The translations under genes were made by a program, and so were the position numbers. From NCBI RefSeq assembly GCF_036203305.1, contig NZ_CP108131.1:2976001-3040000 (forward strand): a DNA stretch of 64,000 nt, written 5' to 3'. The notes below the pieces were generated by a model. The model was not told where the DNA came from. It ran no database searches and saw nothing but the letters and a program-made list of their open reading frames with translations. Below are positions 8,514 through 18,300 of the stretch, piece after piece; positions within the stretch are counted from its first letter, which is position 1, and each line of letters opens with the position of its first letter. The stretch is from Streptomyces sp. NBC_00190. GTDB taxonomy: Bacteria > Actinomycetota > Actinomycetes > Streptomycetales > Streptomycetaceae.

Positions 8514-9161
8514 CTACTCGAAAGACGGGCCCTTGGTGCGGGTGCGCTTGATCTCGTAGAAGCCCGGGGTGGAGGCGACGAGCAGCGTGCCGTCCCACAG
8601 CCGGGCGGCCGCCTCGCCGCGCGGGGTCGGCGTGACGACCGGGCCGAAGAAGGCCACGTCGTCGCCGTCAGAGCCGGGCACCGAGATCACCGGGGTGCCG
8701 ACCTCCTGGCCGACCCGGTCGATGCCGTTGTTGTGGGAGGCGCGCAGCACCTCGTCGTACTCGTCGGAATCGGCGTAGGCGAGCAGCTCGGCCGGCAGGC
8801 CGACCTCCTCCAGCGCGGCGGCTATGACCTCGCGGGTCGGGCCCAGGTCCTCGTTGTGGATGCGGGTGCCGAGCGCGGTGTACAGCTTGCCCGTGATCTC
8901 GTCACCGTGCTTCTGCTGAGCCGCTGTCACCACGCGCACCGGAGCCCAGCCCTTGGGGCCGAGCAGTTCGCGGTAGGACTCGGGCAGCTCGTCGAGCTTG
9001 TTCTCGTTGAGGACGGCCAGGCTCATCACGTGCCAGCGGACCTCGACGTCGCGGACCTTCTCGACCTCCAGCATCCAGCGCGACGTCATCCAGGCCCAAG
9101 GACAGAGCGGGTCGAACCAGAAGTCGACCGGGGTCCTCTCGCGCACCTGGGTGTCGGTCAT
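8514..9161 (-). CDS. DsbA-fold protein, Rv2466c-like, with CPWA instead of CPWC
   Basis: Cytosolic thioredoxin/DsbA-fold protein of 215 residues, very similar over its length to M. tuberculosis Rv2466c, a mycothiol/mycoredoxin-linked nitroreductase (from memory). Seen: VDFWFDPLCPWAW with Cys20-Pro-Trp-Ala23, HVMSLAVLNENK, GKLYTALGTRIHN, VGTPVI (cis-Pro loop), and KRTRTKGP at the end. The resolving Cys of CPWC is replaced by Ala, so an intramolecular disulfide cannot form; a monothiol mechanism with mycothiol is possible. As in mycobacteria it is divergent from pepN. No signal peptide. Confidence 0.88.
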   Translation of the reverse strand: MTDTQVRERTPVDFWFDPLCPWAWMTSRWMLEVEKVRDVEVRWHVMSLAVLNENKLDELPESYRELLGPKGWAPVRVVTAAQQKHGDEITGKLYTALGTRIHNEDLGPTREVIAAALEEVGLPAELLAYADSDEYDEVLRASHNNGIDRVGQEVGTPVISVPGSDGDDVAFFGPVVTPTPRGEAAARLWDGTLLVASTPGFYEIKRTRTKGPSFE

Positions 9162-9302
9162 GTCTCTCCTCAGTCCTGAGTCCTCAACCGGAAAGAAGGC
9201 GTCACCGGCGCGCCTTCTTTCGTCCCCAACCGGTCAGGAGTCGCACACATTCCCCATGCGAGGATTCTTCACAAGAACGCGATCACGCACGAAGGAGTGC
9301 AG

Positions 9303-11861
9303 GTGCCCGGAGAGAATCTGTCCCGCGACGAGGCCCGCGAGCGTGCCGGACTGCTGTCCGTCGACGGGTACGAGGTGGTCCTCGACATCAGGTCCGCCGT
9401 GGACGAGGCCGAACCGGCCGACGGCCCCCGGACCTTCCGCTCGGTGACCACCATCCGTTTCCGGGCCGCCGTGGCCGGCGCCTCCACCTTCGCGGACCTG
9501 ATCGCCCCCTCGGTGAACTCCGTGACCCTCAACGGGCGCGCGCTGGACGCGGCCGCCGTCTTCGACGGGTCGCGGATCGCCCTGGACGGCCTGGCCGCCG
9601 AGAACGTGCTGGTGGTGGACGCGAACTGCGCGTACAGCCGGACCGGCGAGGGCATGCACCGCTTCGTGGACCCGGAAGACGGCGAGGTCTACCTCTACAC
9701 CCAGTACGAGCCGGCGGACGCCCGGCGGGTGTACGCGAACTTCGAGCAGCCGGACCTGAAGGCGCCGTACCGCTTCGAGGTGGCCGCGCCCGAGGGCTGG
9801 CAGGTGTGGAGCAACGGCGCGGAGGAGTCCCGGGAGGGCGGGGTCTGGCGGTTCGCCGAGACCCAGCCGATCTCGACGTACATCACGTGCGTGGTGGCGG
9901 GCCCGTACCACTACGTGACGGACACCTACACCCGCGGGGACCTGACCATCCCGCTCGGCGCGATGTGCCGCAAGGGGCTGGCCAGGCACTTCGACGCGGA
10001 CGACGTCTTCCTGGTCACCAAGCAGGGCTTCGACCTCTTCCACGAGCTGTTCGACTACCCGTACCCGTTCGGCAAGTACGACCAGGCCTTCGTGCCGGAG
10101 TACAACCTGGGCGCGATGGAGAACCCGGGGATGGTGACCTTCCGGGAGGAGTACATCTTCCGCGGCAAGGTCACGCAGGCCTCGTACGAGCGGCGCGCGA
10201 ACGTGATCCTGCACGAGATGGCGCACATGTGGTTCGGCGACCTCGTCACCATGAAGTGGTGGGACGACCTGTGGCTCAAGGAGTCCTTCGCGGACTTCAT
10301 GGGCTCCTTCGGGCTGGTCGAGGCGACCCGCTTCGACCAGGCGTGGGTCACCTTCGCCAACAGCCGCAAGGCGTGGGCCTACCGCGCCGACCAGCTGCCG
10401 TCCACGCACCCGATCACGGCCGACATCCGTGACCTGGAGGACGCGAAGCTGAACTTCGACGGGATCACGTACGCCAAGGGCGCGGCGGTCCTCAAGCAGC
10501 TGGTCGCCTACGTGGGGCGGGAGGCGTTCCTGGAGGGCGCGCGGCGCTACTTCAAGGCCAACGCGTACGGGAACACCACGCTGGACGACCTGCTGTCGGT
10601 GCTCGCGGAGGTCTCCGGGCGGGACATGGCCGAGTGGTCGCGGGCCTGGCTGCAGACGGCGGGGGTGAACGTGCTGACCCCGGTGGTGACCTGTGACGCG
10701 GGCGGACGCGTGACCGAGCTCGCGGTGGTGCAGGAGGGCGAGGAGCTTCGGCCGCACCGGGTCGCCGTCGGCCTGTACCGGCTGGAGTCCGACGGCACCC
10801 TGGTCCGCTACGCGCGGGCCGGGACGGACGTGTCGGGCGTGCGGACCGTGGTCGCGGAGCTGGCGGGCGAGGAGCGGCCCGACCTGGTCCTGGTCAACGA
10901 CGAGGACCTCACGTACTGCAAGATCCGCTTCGACGAGACCTCGCTGGCCACGCTGCGGGCGCACCTGGGCGACCTCACGGACCCCCTCGCCCGGGCGCTG
11001 AGCTGGTCGGCGCTGTGGAACCTGACGCGGGACGGGCTGATGCCCGCGCGTGACTTCGTCTCGCTGCTGCTCGCGCACGCGGGACGGGAGACGGACGTCG
11101 GCGTGCTGCAGATGCTGCACGCGCAGGCGCTGAGCGCGGTCAAGCACTACGCGGCGCCGGACTGGCGCGAGCAGGGCGGCCGGGAGCTGGCGGCGGGCGC
11201 GCTGCACGAGCTGCGGCTTGCGGAGCCGGGGTCGGAGCACCAGCTGACGTGGGCCCGCTTCTTCGCCGCGAGCGCGGCGACGGAGGGCGACTTCCAGCTG
11301 CTGCTGGGGCTGCTGGACGGCTCGGCGCGGATCGACGGGCTGGAGGTGGACCAGGAGCTGCGCTGGGACTTCCTGCTGCCGCTGACCGCGCACGGCGCGG
11401 TCGACGAGGGCGTGCTCACCGCCGAACTGGCGCGGGACGACACGGCTTCGGGCAAGCGGCACGAGGTCCGGTGCCTGGCGGCGCGGCCGTCGGCGGCCGT
11501 GAAGGACCAGGCGTGGGCGGCGGTCGTCGAGTCGGACGCGCTGTCGAACGCGCTGGTGGAGGCGACGATCGCGGGTATGCAGCAGTCCTCGCAGCGGGGT
11601 CTGCTGGCGGCCTACACGGAGCGCTACTTCGAGGTGATCGAGCGGGTGTGGGCGGACCGGTCGATCCAGATCGCCATGGACGTGGTGAAGGGGCTGTACC
11701 CCGCCCTCCAGGACTCCGGGTCCACCGTGTCGGCGACGGACGCCTGGCTGTCCTCCCACCCGGACGCGGCCCCCGCCCTGCGCCGTCTGGTCCTCGAGTC
11801 CCGGGACGACCTGGCCAGGGCGCTGGGCGGCCAGGCCTGCGACGCGGCAGCCGGCAAGTAG
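9303..11861 (+). CDS. pepN: Aminopeptidase N (M1), paralogue 1
   Basis: Zinc metallo-aminopeptidase of the M1 family, 852 residues, cytosolic. Seen: exopeptidase motif GAMEN (270-274), here followed by Pro-Gly; zinc site HEMAHMWFGDL (His304, Glu305, His308) with the third ligand in WLKESFADF (usually WLNESFA); and an actinobacterial ERAP1-like C-terminal half. The GTG at 9303 (V/MPGENLSRDEA) follows an AAGGAG by 5 nt and matches actinobacterial PepN N-termini; the in-frame GTG at 9297 overlaps that ribosome site. A second PepN lies at 20670. Divergent from the DsbA-fold gene, as in M. tuberculosis. Confidence 0.93.
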   Translation: MPGENLSRDEARERAGLLSVDGYEVVLDIRSAVDEAEPADGPRTFRSVTTIRFRAAVAGASTFADLIAPSVNSVTLNGRALDAAAVFDGSRIALDGLAAENVLVVDANCAYSRTGEGMHRFVDPEDGEVYLYTQYEPADARRVYANFEQPDLKAPYRFEVAAPEGWQVWSNGAEESREGGVWRFAETQPISTYITCVVAGPYHYVTDTYTRGDLTIPLGAMCRKGLARHFDADDVFLVTKQGFDLFHELFDYPYPFGKYDQAFVPEYNLGAMENPGMVTFREEYIFRGKVTQASYERRANVILHEMAHMWFGDLVTMKWWDDLWLKESFADFMGSFGLVEATRFDQAWVTFANSRKAWAYRADQLPSTHPITADIRDLEDAKLNFDGITYAKGAAVLKQLVAYVGREAFLEGARRYFKANAYGNTTLDDLLSVLAEVSGRDMAEWSRAWLQTAGVNVLTPVVTCDAGGRVTELAVVQEGEELRPHRVAVGLYRLESDGTLVRYARAGTDVSGVRTVVAELAGEERPDLVLVNDEDLTYCKIRFDETSLATLRAHLGDLTDPLARALSWSALWNLTRDGLMPARDFVSLLLAHAGRETDVGVLQMLHAQALSAVKHYAAPDWREQGGRELAAGALHELRLAEPGSEHQLTWARFFAASAATEGDFQLLLGLLDGSARIDGLEVDQELRWDFLLPLTAHGAVDEGVLTAELARDDTASGKRHEVRCLAARPSAAVKDQAWAAVVESDALSNALVEATIAGMQQSSQRGLLAAYTERYFEVIERVWADRSIQIAMDVVKGLYPALQDSGSTVSATDAWLSSHPDAAPALRRLVLESRDDLARALGGQACDAAAGK

Positions 11862-11869
11862 CCCGCGGC

Positions 11870-11902
11870 GCCGTTGTCGGGGGCACTGCCCCCGACAACG
11901 GC
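11870..11902 (+). terminator. Terminator hairpin after pepN 1
   Basis: Inverted repeat with 15-bp arms (11870-11884 / 11888-11902) and a 3-nt loop, 8 bp after the pepN stop. Confidence 0.8.
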
Positions 11903-12036
11903 GGCGCGCCGGGTCCCCCGGTCGGCGCAGCCCATCGGCAGTCGAACGCCCGTACTTTAGCCCCGGCTTGTCCCGATTTGCCGACGGGCGTGTAACAGGG
12001 GTTAGCGGGACCGCGGCCTGAGGGAATCACCGCGTC

Positions 12037-12996
12037 ATGAACCACAACGCACCCCTCCCCCTCACCCACCTCACCGGCAGCCGCCCCCGCGTGCTGACCC
12101 TGGCCCAGCTGCGCGAGCACGGCGTCACCGCCTCCGACGCCGCCGGGCGGCCCTGGCAGCAGATCCTGCCCGGGGTGTTCCTGCTCCACCCGGGCCCCGC
12201 GACCAGCGAGGAGCGGCTGCACGCCGCGCTGCTCTACGCGGGACGGCGCGGCGGCGAGGCCATGATCACCGGGCTGGCGGCGCTCGCGCTGTACCGGTTC
12301 GCCTCCACGCCCCCGCTGCTCTCCCTCTCCCACATCGACGTGCTCGTGCCCGGCACCCGGCGGCTGCGCTCCACCGGGGACGTGCGCATCGTCCGCTCGC
12401 ACGCCGCGCCGCGCCCCCAGGAGGTGACCGGACTGCCGGTGGCCCCCGCCGCGCGGGCCGTGGCCGACGCCGTCGCCCAGCTCTCCGACGCCGGCACCGT
12501 ACGCCGTCTGCTCAGCGAGGCCGTGCGCGGCGGACACTGCGAACCGGCCGCCGTCGTACGGGAGCTGACGCTGGCCCGGCTGCTGAACCGCCCGCACGTC
12601 GTCGACGCCGTCGAGTCGCTCCTCGCGGAGGGCCGGGCCATGGCCGAGGACCGGCTCTACCACCTCGTACGGGGCTACGACCTGCCCGAGCCCGTGTGGA
12701 ACGTGGACCTGCGGCTGCCCGGCGGCCCGCACCTCGGCGGGGTCGACGCGTACTGGCCCGAGCACTCCGTCGCCGTCGAGATCGACACCCGCGCCCCGCG
12801 TCAGGGCGAGGACGAGCAGTGGTCCGAGTGCGTGCGCAAGCGGGAGACGCTGGAGCGGCTCGGGGTGACCGTCATCCACATCACCCCGCGCAAGCTCTGC
12901 GACTGGCCGGAGCAGCAGGCCGCGGTCGTCCGGACCGCCCTGACGGCGTCCGGCGACCGCGAGCCCGCCGCCTATCTGGTGGTGCTCCCCCGGTGA
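12037..12996 (+). CDS. AbiEi-like winged-helix / DUF559-type nuclease-fold protein
   Basis: 319 residues, in two parts by eye. The N-terminal third (LTLAQLREHGVTASDAAGRPWQQILPGVFLLHPG) resembles the AbiEi_4 antitoxin winged helix. The C-terminal part (VDAYWPEHSVAVEIDTRAPRQ, then VRKRETLERLGVTVIHITPRKL) resembles the Vsr/DUF559 endonuclease-like fold with a D...ExD arrangement. Such fusions are common in actinobacteria; the function is unproven. No AbiEii-type toxin gene is adjacent, so an intact toxin-antitoxin pair is not supported. Its 3' end overlaps the convergent PNPOx-like gene by 25 bp. Confidence 0.7.
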   Translation: MNHNAPLPLTHLTGSRPRVLTLAQLREHGVTASDAAGRPWQQILPGVFLLHPGPATSEERLHAALLYAGRRGGEAMITGLAALALYRFASTPPLLSLSHIDVLVPGTRRLRSTGDVRIVRSHAAPRPQEVTGLPVAPAARAVADAVAQLSDAGTVRRLLSEAVRGGHCEPAAVVRELTLARLLNRPHVVDAVESLLAEGRAMAEDRLYHLVRGYDLPEPVWNVDLRLPGGPHLGGVDAYWPEHSVAVEIDTRAPRQGEDEQWSECVRKRETLERLGVTVIHITPRKLCDWPEQQAAVVRTALTASGDREPAAYLVVLPR

Positions 12997-13880
12997 GGCG
13001 GCAGCGGCGGATTGGCCGGGGAGTACTCCGGGGCGCTCCACCGCAGCCGCCCCGGATGCACGCTCTCCACCACCGATTCCACATGGAAGCGCACGCGCCG
13101 CTCCCCGTCGGCCCCGAACTCGGTCCGAGCCCGGCCGCTGAGCTGGAGCAGAGCGCCACTCTCCCAGTCCGGGAAGAGCAGCCCGGCCCGCGGATCGGCC
13201 GCCAGGTTGCCCAGCGTCAGGAACATGGCGTTGCCCGCATAGTCCGGCCAGGCCAGCTCCACCGGCGAGAGCACCTCCACGAAGCCCGGCAGCCCGCCCC
13301 GGTGACTGGCGTCGGCGCCGTCCGCCTCCGCCGTGGTGGCCACGAAGAAGGTGTCGGCCGCCCGGACCGCCCGCTGCTGGTCCGGGGTGAGGGTCCGCCC
13401 GTGCCGCACGACACCGGCTCCCTCGGCCACCAGGTCCAGCGGCTGCCTCTTCTGCAGGTACTTGGGGCAGTTGGCGAACACCTGCTCGGCCTGGACGGCG
13501 AAGCCGCGCGCGGTGACTTCGAGGGTCCCGTTCAGCCGCATCCGGCGCCGGGTGCGCGGGTCGAGCGCGATGGTGCCGACCCGGGTCCCGGCGGTGGCGA
13601 GCGCCTCCGCGAGCGGGTCGCCGGCCGGTAGTCCGCCGGCGACCGTGATCCGGTCCGGCCCGGTGGCCCGTACGAACCCCGGCGCGCCGGTGAGCAGCGA
13701 GGCCCACATCCGCCCCGCACCGTCGGCGGCCCCGACGACCAGGTGGGGCTGGAGCTCCAGGAAGGCCGCGGCGACGTCCCGGATGCCGGTGCCGATCGAG
13801 CGGCCCACGTGCTCGGCGAGGTCCCGTACGCCGACCTTTTCCTGCACGGCCAGCGAGCCCCGGTGATATGCCCCGCCCAT
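12972..13880 (-). CDS. Pyridoxamine 5'-phosphate oxidase-like flavoprotein
   Basis: 302 residues with PNPOx-like split-barrel character: MWASLLTGAPGFVRATGPDRITV, IALDPRTRRRMRLNGTLEV, and a second half AMFLTLGNLAADPRAGLLFPDWESGALLQLSGRA that repeats the fold's FMN-binding pattern. Proteins of this layout bind flavin or haem; the reaction is unknown, and a vitamin B6 role is unlikely given the length. It is translationally coupled to the upstream VOC gene: the stop and start share one base (TAATG at 13882-13878). The two form one operon. Confidence 0.75.
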   Translation of the reverse strand: MGGAYHRGSLAVQEKVGVRDLAEHVGRSIGTGIRDVAAAFLELQPHLVVGAADGAGRMWASLLTGAPGFVRATGPDRITVAGGLPAGDPLAEALATAGTRVGTIALDPRTRRRMRLNGTLEVTARGFAVQAEQVFANCPKYLQKRQPLDLVAEGAGVVRHGRTLTPDQQRAVRAADTFFVATTAEADGADASHRGGLPGFVEVLSPVELAWPDYAGNAMFLTLGNLAADPRAGLLFPDWESGALLQLSGRARTEFGADGERRVRFHVESVVESVHPGRLRWSAPEYSPANPPLPPHRGSTTR

Positions 13881-14338
13881 TAGAAGAATCCGCAGGTCGG
13901 AGCCCCCGATGTGGGGGCTTCAGCGCCCTCGGCGCCGGTCGGTACGGAGATCTCCAGGCGAGTGCCGTCGGGGTCGTGGAAGAAGATGCCGCCGGAAGCC
14001 GCCCCTTCGCCGTGGGCCACGACCCCCTCGTACGCGAACTCCACGCCCAGCGACCGCAGCCGCTCCTCGTACTGCCGTACCTCCTCGATGGCGCCGGCCG
14101 AGAGCGCCAGGTGGTGCAGGCCGGCCGAGGCCGGGGCGAACGCGCCGCGAGCCTGCTGCCACAGGGTGAGGACGAGTTCTCCGTCCTGGCCGATGAAGGC
14201 GAAGCGGCGCTCTTCCTCCTTGCCCTCCCCCAGCACCTGGAAGCCGAGGGCGTCCCGGTAGAAGGCGAGCGAGCGGTCCAGATCGGTGACGTTCAGACCC
14301 ACGTGGCCGGTGCGGAGCTTGCTGATGACGGACGTCAT
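13880..14338 (-). CDS. VOC-family (glyoxalase/bleomycin-resistance fold) protein
   Basis: 152 residues with the paired beta-alpha-beta-beta-beta modules of the vicinal oxygen chelate fold: GHVGLNVTDLDRSLAFYRDALGF, FAFIGQDGELVLTLWQQ, GLHHLALS and GGIFFHDPDGTRLEI. Metal-ligand candidates are His12 of GHVGL, Glu of ELVLTLWQ, His of LHHLAL and Glu of RLEIS. Family members are dioxygenases, isomerases or thiol transferases, so a specific reaction cannot be assigned. First gene of a two-gene operon, divergent from the CGNR regulator with a repeat-bearing intergenic region. Confidence 0.85.
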   Translation of the reverse strand: MTSVISKLRTGHVGLNVTDLDRSLAFYRDALGFQVLGEGKEEERRFAFIGQDGELVLTLWQQARGAFAPASAGLHHLALSAGAIEEVRQYEERLRSLGVEFAYEGVVAHGEGAASGGIFFHDPDGTRLEISVPTGAEGAEAPTSGAPTCGFF

Positions 14339-14376
14339 GGCGGTTCCTTCCCCAAGGCTGTTTAAACCGGATGGCC

Positions 14377-14447
14377 CTAACCTTCTAAATCGAGATTAAG
14401 GGTTAGAGCGGAGGGCGTCAACCGGTCACGTACCCTTGAGGGGTTAG
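14377..14447. promoter_or_regulatory. CTAACC/GGTTAG operator-like repeats
   Basis: CTAACC (14377-14382) faces GGTTAG (14401-14406) as an inverted repeat. GGGTTAG recurs as a direct repeat at 14400-14406 and 14441-14447, 41 bp apart (about four turns). All lie in the 134-bp gap between the divergent VOC and CGNR genes, so they are candidate binding sites for the CGNR protein. Confidence 0.5.
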
Positions 14448-14472
14448 CAGGAGTACGAGAGGGGTCGGAGAC

Positions 14473-15033
14473 ATGGCGGCGGCGGATCCACGACCCCTGA
14501 CCGGAGAGCCGGTCGCCCTCGACCTGCTGAACACCCGCTGGATCGCGGACGGCGAACCCCTGGACCTCTTCGCGGGCGCCACCGGCCTCACCCGGGTCGA
14601 AGGGCTCGCGGTCTGGCTGGAGAGCACCGGCCTCGCCGGCCGCTTCCGCGCGGACGCGGCGACGCTCGTCCACCTGCTGACCGCCCGCGAGGCGCTGGCC
14701 CGCGCGGTGGCGGACCCGGCCGACGCGAGCGCGCGCGCCCTGGTCGACGCGGTACTGGAGCACGGCCGGATCCGGGCCACCCTGACCGCCGAAGGGCCGG
14801 GCGAGCGGACCGAGTTCGACGATCCGACCTGGGGCCCGGCCTGGACGGCCGCCCGGAACTACCTGGAACTGCTGGGCCACGCACCCGACCGGATCCGCAA
14901 GTGCGCCTCCGAATCGTGCGTCCTTCACTTCCACGACACCTCGCGCAACGGCACCCGGCGCTGGTGCTCCATGGCCGCCTGCGGAAACCGGGCCAAAGCC
15001 TCCCGCCACTACGCGCGCACGCGCGAGCGCTGA
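14473..15033 (+). CDS. CGNR zinc-finger (ABATE-domain) transcriptional regulator
   Basis: 186 residues. The N-terminal part is an ABATE-type ligand or stress-sensing domain (GEPVALDLLNTRWI, GEPLDLFAG). The C-terminus is the CGNR finger: CASESCVLHFHDTS then RRWCSMAACGNRAKASRHYAR, giving four Cys ligands. It is a putative DNA-binding cytosolic regulator. A GGAG precedes the ATG. Being divergent from VOC-PNPOx, it probably controls that operon and itself; the inducer is unknown. Confidence 0.85.
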   Translation: MAAADPRPLTGEPVALDLLNTRWIADGEPLDLFAGATGLTRVEGLAVWLESTGLAGRFRADAATLVHLLTAREALARAVADPADASARALVDAVLEHGRIRATLTAEGPGERTEFDDPTWGPAWTAARNYLELLGHAPDRIRKCASESCVLHFHDTSRNGTRRWCSMAACGNRAKASRHYARTRER

Positions 15034-15315
15034 AACCCCGGAAGTTGTCACACTCGACCCCCGGTCGATCCCTGACAGAGCCCTGGTCCAGTCCTGACAT
15101 GCAGTCGGGAAGTCGACAAATACACTCATCAGCCACTGGGTTCATCCAGTTCTGCCCCGGTACGGCCTCGCTGGCGGATATCCCGCACTGGCGAGAGTCC
15201 GCCATGACAGGTCTCGGTCAAGACAAGGCTCCCCAAAGAGCTGTCGCGTGAGGAAAGCTGACCGGTCATCCGGCACCGAAATCCGGACCGTTTCTTTCAC
15301 TTACCAGGGATGCTG
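15034..15315. other. Leader/promoter region of the S8 protease
   Basis: 282 bp without a credible gene. Several short GTCGAC/GACAT-type repeats are seen but no convincing -35/-10 pair or riboswitch. Confidence 0.35.
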
Positions 15316-18300
15316 ATGACCCTCGAATCCCCCAGCTCCATACCCGGGGCCAGACGCGCGGCGCGCGTCGCGGCCGCGGCCGGCCTGGTCGCCGCTCTCG
15401 CGGCCACCGGCGCCGCGCCCGTCTTCGCCGCCTCGGGCGCCGACAAGCCCGGCACCAACCCGGCCGTGAAGTCCGCCGATCAGAAGATCGGTTCGGCCGA
15501 CGCAGAGCTGCTCCAGGAGGCGAAGGCCAAGGGTGACGCGACCGTCACCGTCATGGTCGCGACCGCCCCCGGCCAGACCAAGCAGGTGGCCGACCAGCTC
15601 GACGCCGTCCAGGGCGCCTCGGTGGGCCGGACGTACGACAAGCTCGGCTACGTGCGCGCCACCCTGCCCACCGGCAAGGCGGAGGCCGCGCTGAAGGCGG
15701 CGGCCAAGCTGTCCTCGGTGCACGGCATCGACCTGCGGCACGAGATCCAGCTGCCGGACCCGCGCCCCGACACCCACGGCGAGTCGGGCGCGGTCAAGAA
15801 GACCGCGGCCGAGACGTACGCGGCGCCGGACAAGAACACCCCGGCGAAGAACCCGTACAACCCGTCCTTCGAGACGGGCGCGGTCGACTTCGTCGCGAAG
15901 AACCCGCAGGCCGACGGCCGCGGCGTGACCATCGGCATCCTGGACTCGGGCGTCGACGTCAGCCACCCGGCCCTCCAGAAGACCACCACCGGCGAGCGCA
16001 AGATCGTCGACTGGGTGACCGCGACCGACCCGATCGCCGACGGCGACGCCACCTGGCGCGCCCAGATCACCCCGGTCACGTCCACCGGCGGCACCTTCAC
16101 CGCGGGCGGCCAGAGCTGGAAGGCCCCGGAGGGCAGCTTCCAGTGGAGCCGCTTCAGCGAGTCGATCACCGCCAACGGTGACATGAAGGGCGACGTCAAC
16201 CGGGACGGGGACACCACCGACCGGTTCGGCATGCTCTACGACGTCGCCGCCGGCACCGTCCGCGTCGACACCGACCAGGACGGCGACTTCACGAACAACG
16301 AGCCGATGAAGCCGTACAAGGACGGCTACCAGATCGGCTGGTTCGGCACGGACAACCCGGCGACCGACGTCGCCGAGCGCATCCCGTTCGTGATCGAGAT
16401 CCGCAAGGACGTCCCGATGGACCCGCTGGGCGGTGACTGGGTCGGCAAGAAGGCCGACTTCGTCAACGTCGGCATCATCGAGTCCGAGCACGGCACGCAC
16501 GTCGCCGGCATCACCGCCGCGAACAGCCTGTTCGGCGGCAAGATGAACGGCGAGGCGCCCGGCGCGAAGATCGTCTCCTCGCGCGCCTGCACCTGGTCCG
16601 GCGGCTGCACCAACATCGCGCTGACCGAGGGCATGATCGACCTCGTCGTCAACCGCGGCGTCGACATCATCAACATGTCGATCGGCGGCCTCCCGGCGCT
16701 GAACGACGGCAACAACGCGCGCTCCGAGCTCTACACGAACCTCATCGACACCTACGGTGTCCAGCTCGTCATCTCGGCGGGCAACGAGGGCCCCGGTGTC
16801 AACACCATCGGCGACCCCGGCCTCGCGGACAAGGTCATCTCCGTGGGTGCCGCCGTCTCCAAGGAGACCTGGGCCGCCAACTACGGCTCCGGCGTGACCA
16901 AGAAGTACAACATGTTCCCCTTCTCCTCGCGCGGTCCGCGTGAGGACGGCGGGTTCACCCCGACCATCACCGCCCCCGGCGCCTCGATCAACACGATCCA
17001 GACCTGGCTGCCCGGCGCCCCGGTGAAGGAGGCCGGCTACAACCTGCCGGCCGGTTACGGCATGCTCCAGGGCACCTCGATGTCCTCGCCGCAGGCGGCG
17101 GGCGCCAGCGCCCTGCTGATCTCGGCCGCCAAGCAGCAGAAGATCGCGCTGACCCCGGCGTCCCTGCGCACCGCGCTCACCAGCAGCGCGAAGAAGATCG
17201 AGGACGTCCCGGCGCACGCCCAGGGCTCGGGCCTCATCAACGTCATCGGCGCGTGGGAGTCCATCCAGCGCGGCGCGAAGGCCAACGACTTCACGGTCAA
17301 GGCGCCGGTCGACACCGCGATCGACCAGTTCCTGAAGAACCCGGGCTTCGGCACCGGCCTGTACGACCGCGAGGGCGGCCTCAAGGTCGGCCAGAAGAAG
17401 GTCTACAACGTCGTCGTCACCCGCACCACGGGCGTCAAGTACGGCACCCGGCACAACCTGAGCTGGCGCAACAACGACGGCACCTTCAAGGTCATCGGCG
17501 GCTACGACTACGTCACCCTGCCGCTGAACAAGCCCGTCACCATCAAGGTCGAGGCCAACGCCAAGTCGGGCGGCGTCCACAGCGGCATCCTGCAGCTGGA
17601 CGACGAGACCACCGAGGGCATCGACAAGCAGATCCTGACGACCGTCGTCGCGGCGACCCCGCTGGCGACCCCGTCCTTCGCCCTGTCGGACACCTCCTCC
17701 GTGCAGCGCAACAGCCACAAGTCGTACTTCGTGACCGTCCCGGCGGGCGCGAAGACCCTTGAGGTCGCCCTCGGCGGTCTCGCGGCGGGCAGCCAGACGC
17801 GCTTCATCTCGATCCACCCGTACGGCGTGGGCGTCGAGGACAGCGCGACGACCCAGTGCTACCCGAACTACGACAACCCGGCGAACAAGTGCCGCCCCGA
17901 CCTGCGCTCGTACGCCGACCCGCAGCCGGGCGTCTGGGAGATCGAGGTCGAGTCGCGCCGTACGTCGCCGCTGCTCGACAACCCGTTCAAGCTGGACGTC
18001 TCCGTGCTCGGCGCGGCCTTCAACCCCGAGGTCGCGGAACTGGCCGAGGTCAAGGTGGGCACCCCGGCGCCGGTCCAGTGGGCCATCAGGAACGAGGCTT
18101 CGGCCATCTCCGGCGGCAAGCTCCAGGGCGGCCAGCTGGGCTCCGCGAAGGTCGCCGTGCCGACCATCGCGACCGGTGAGACCCAGACCAGCGAGGTCAC
18201 GATCGGCGCGGGCGTCTCCCGCCTCGACATCTCGATCGGCAAGGTCTCCGACACCGCCGCCGACCTCGACCTCGAGGTCTACAAGGACGGCGTCAAGGTC

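Noticed and set aside
15082..15097. TGGTCCAGTCCT as a DasR (dre) site upstream of the protease
   Set aside because: Only about nine of the twelve core positions match and palindromic symmetry is poor.
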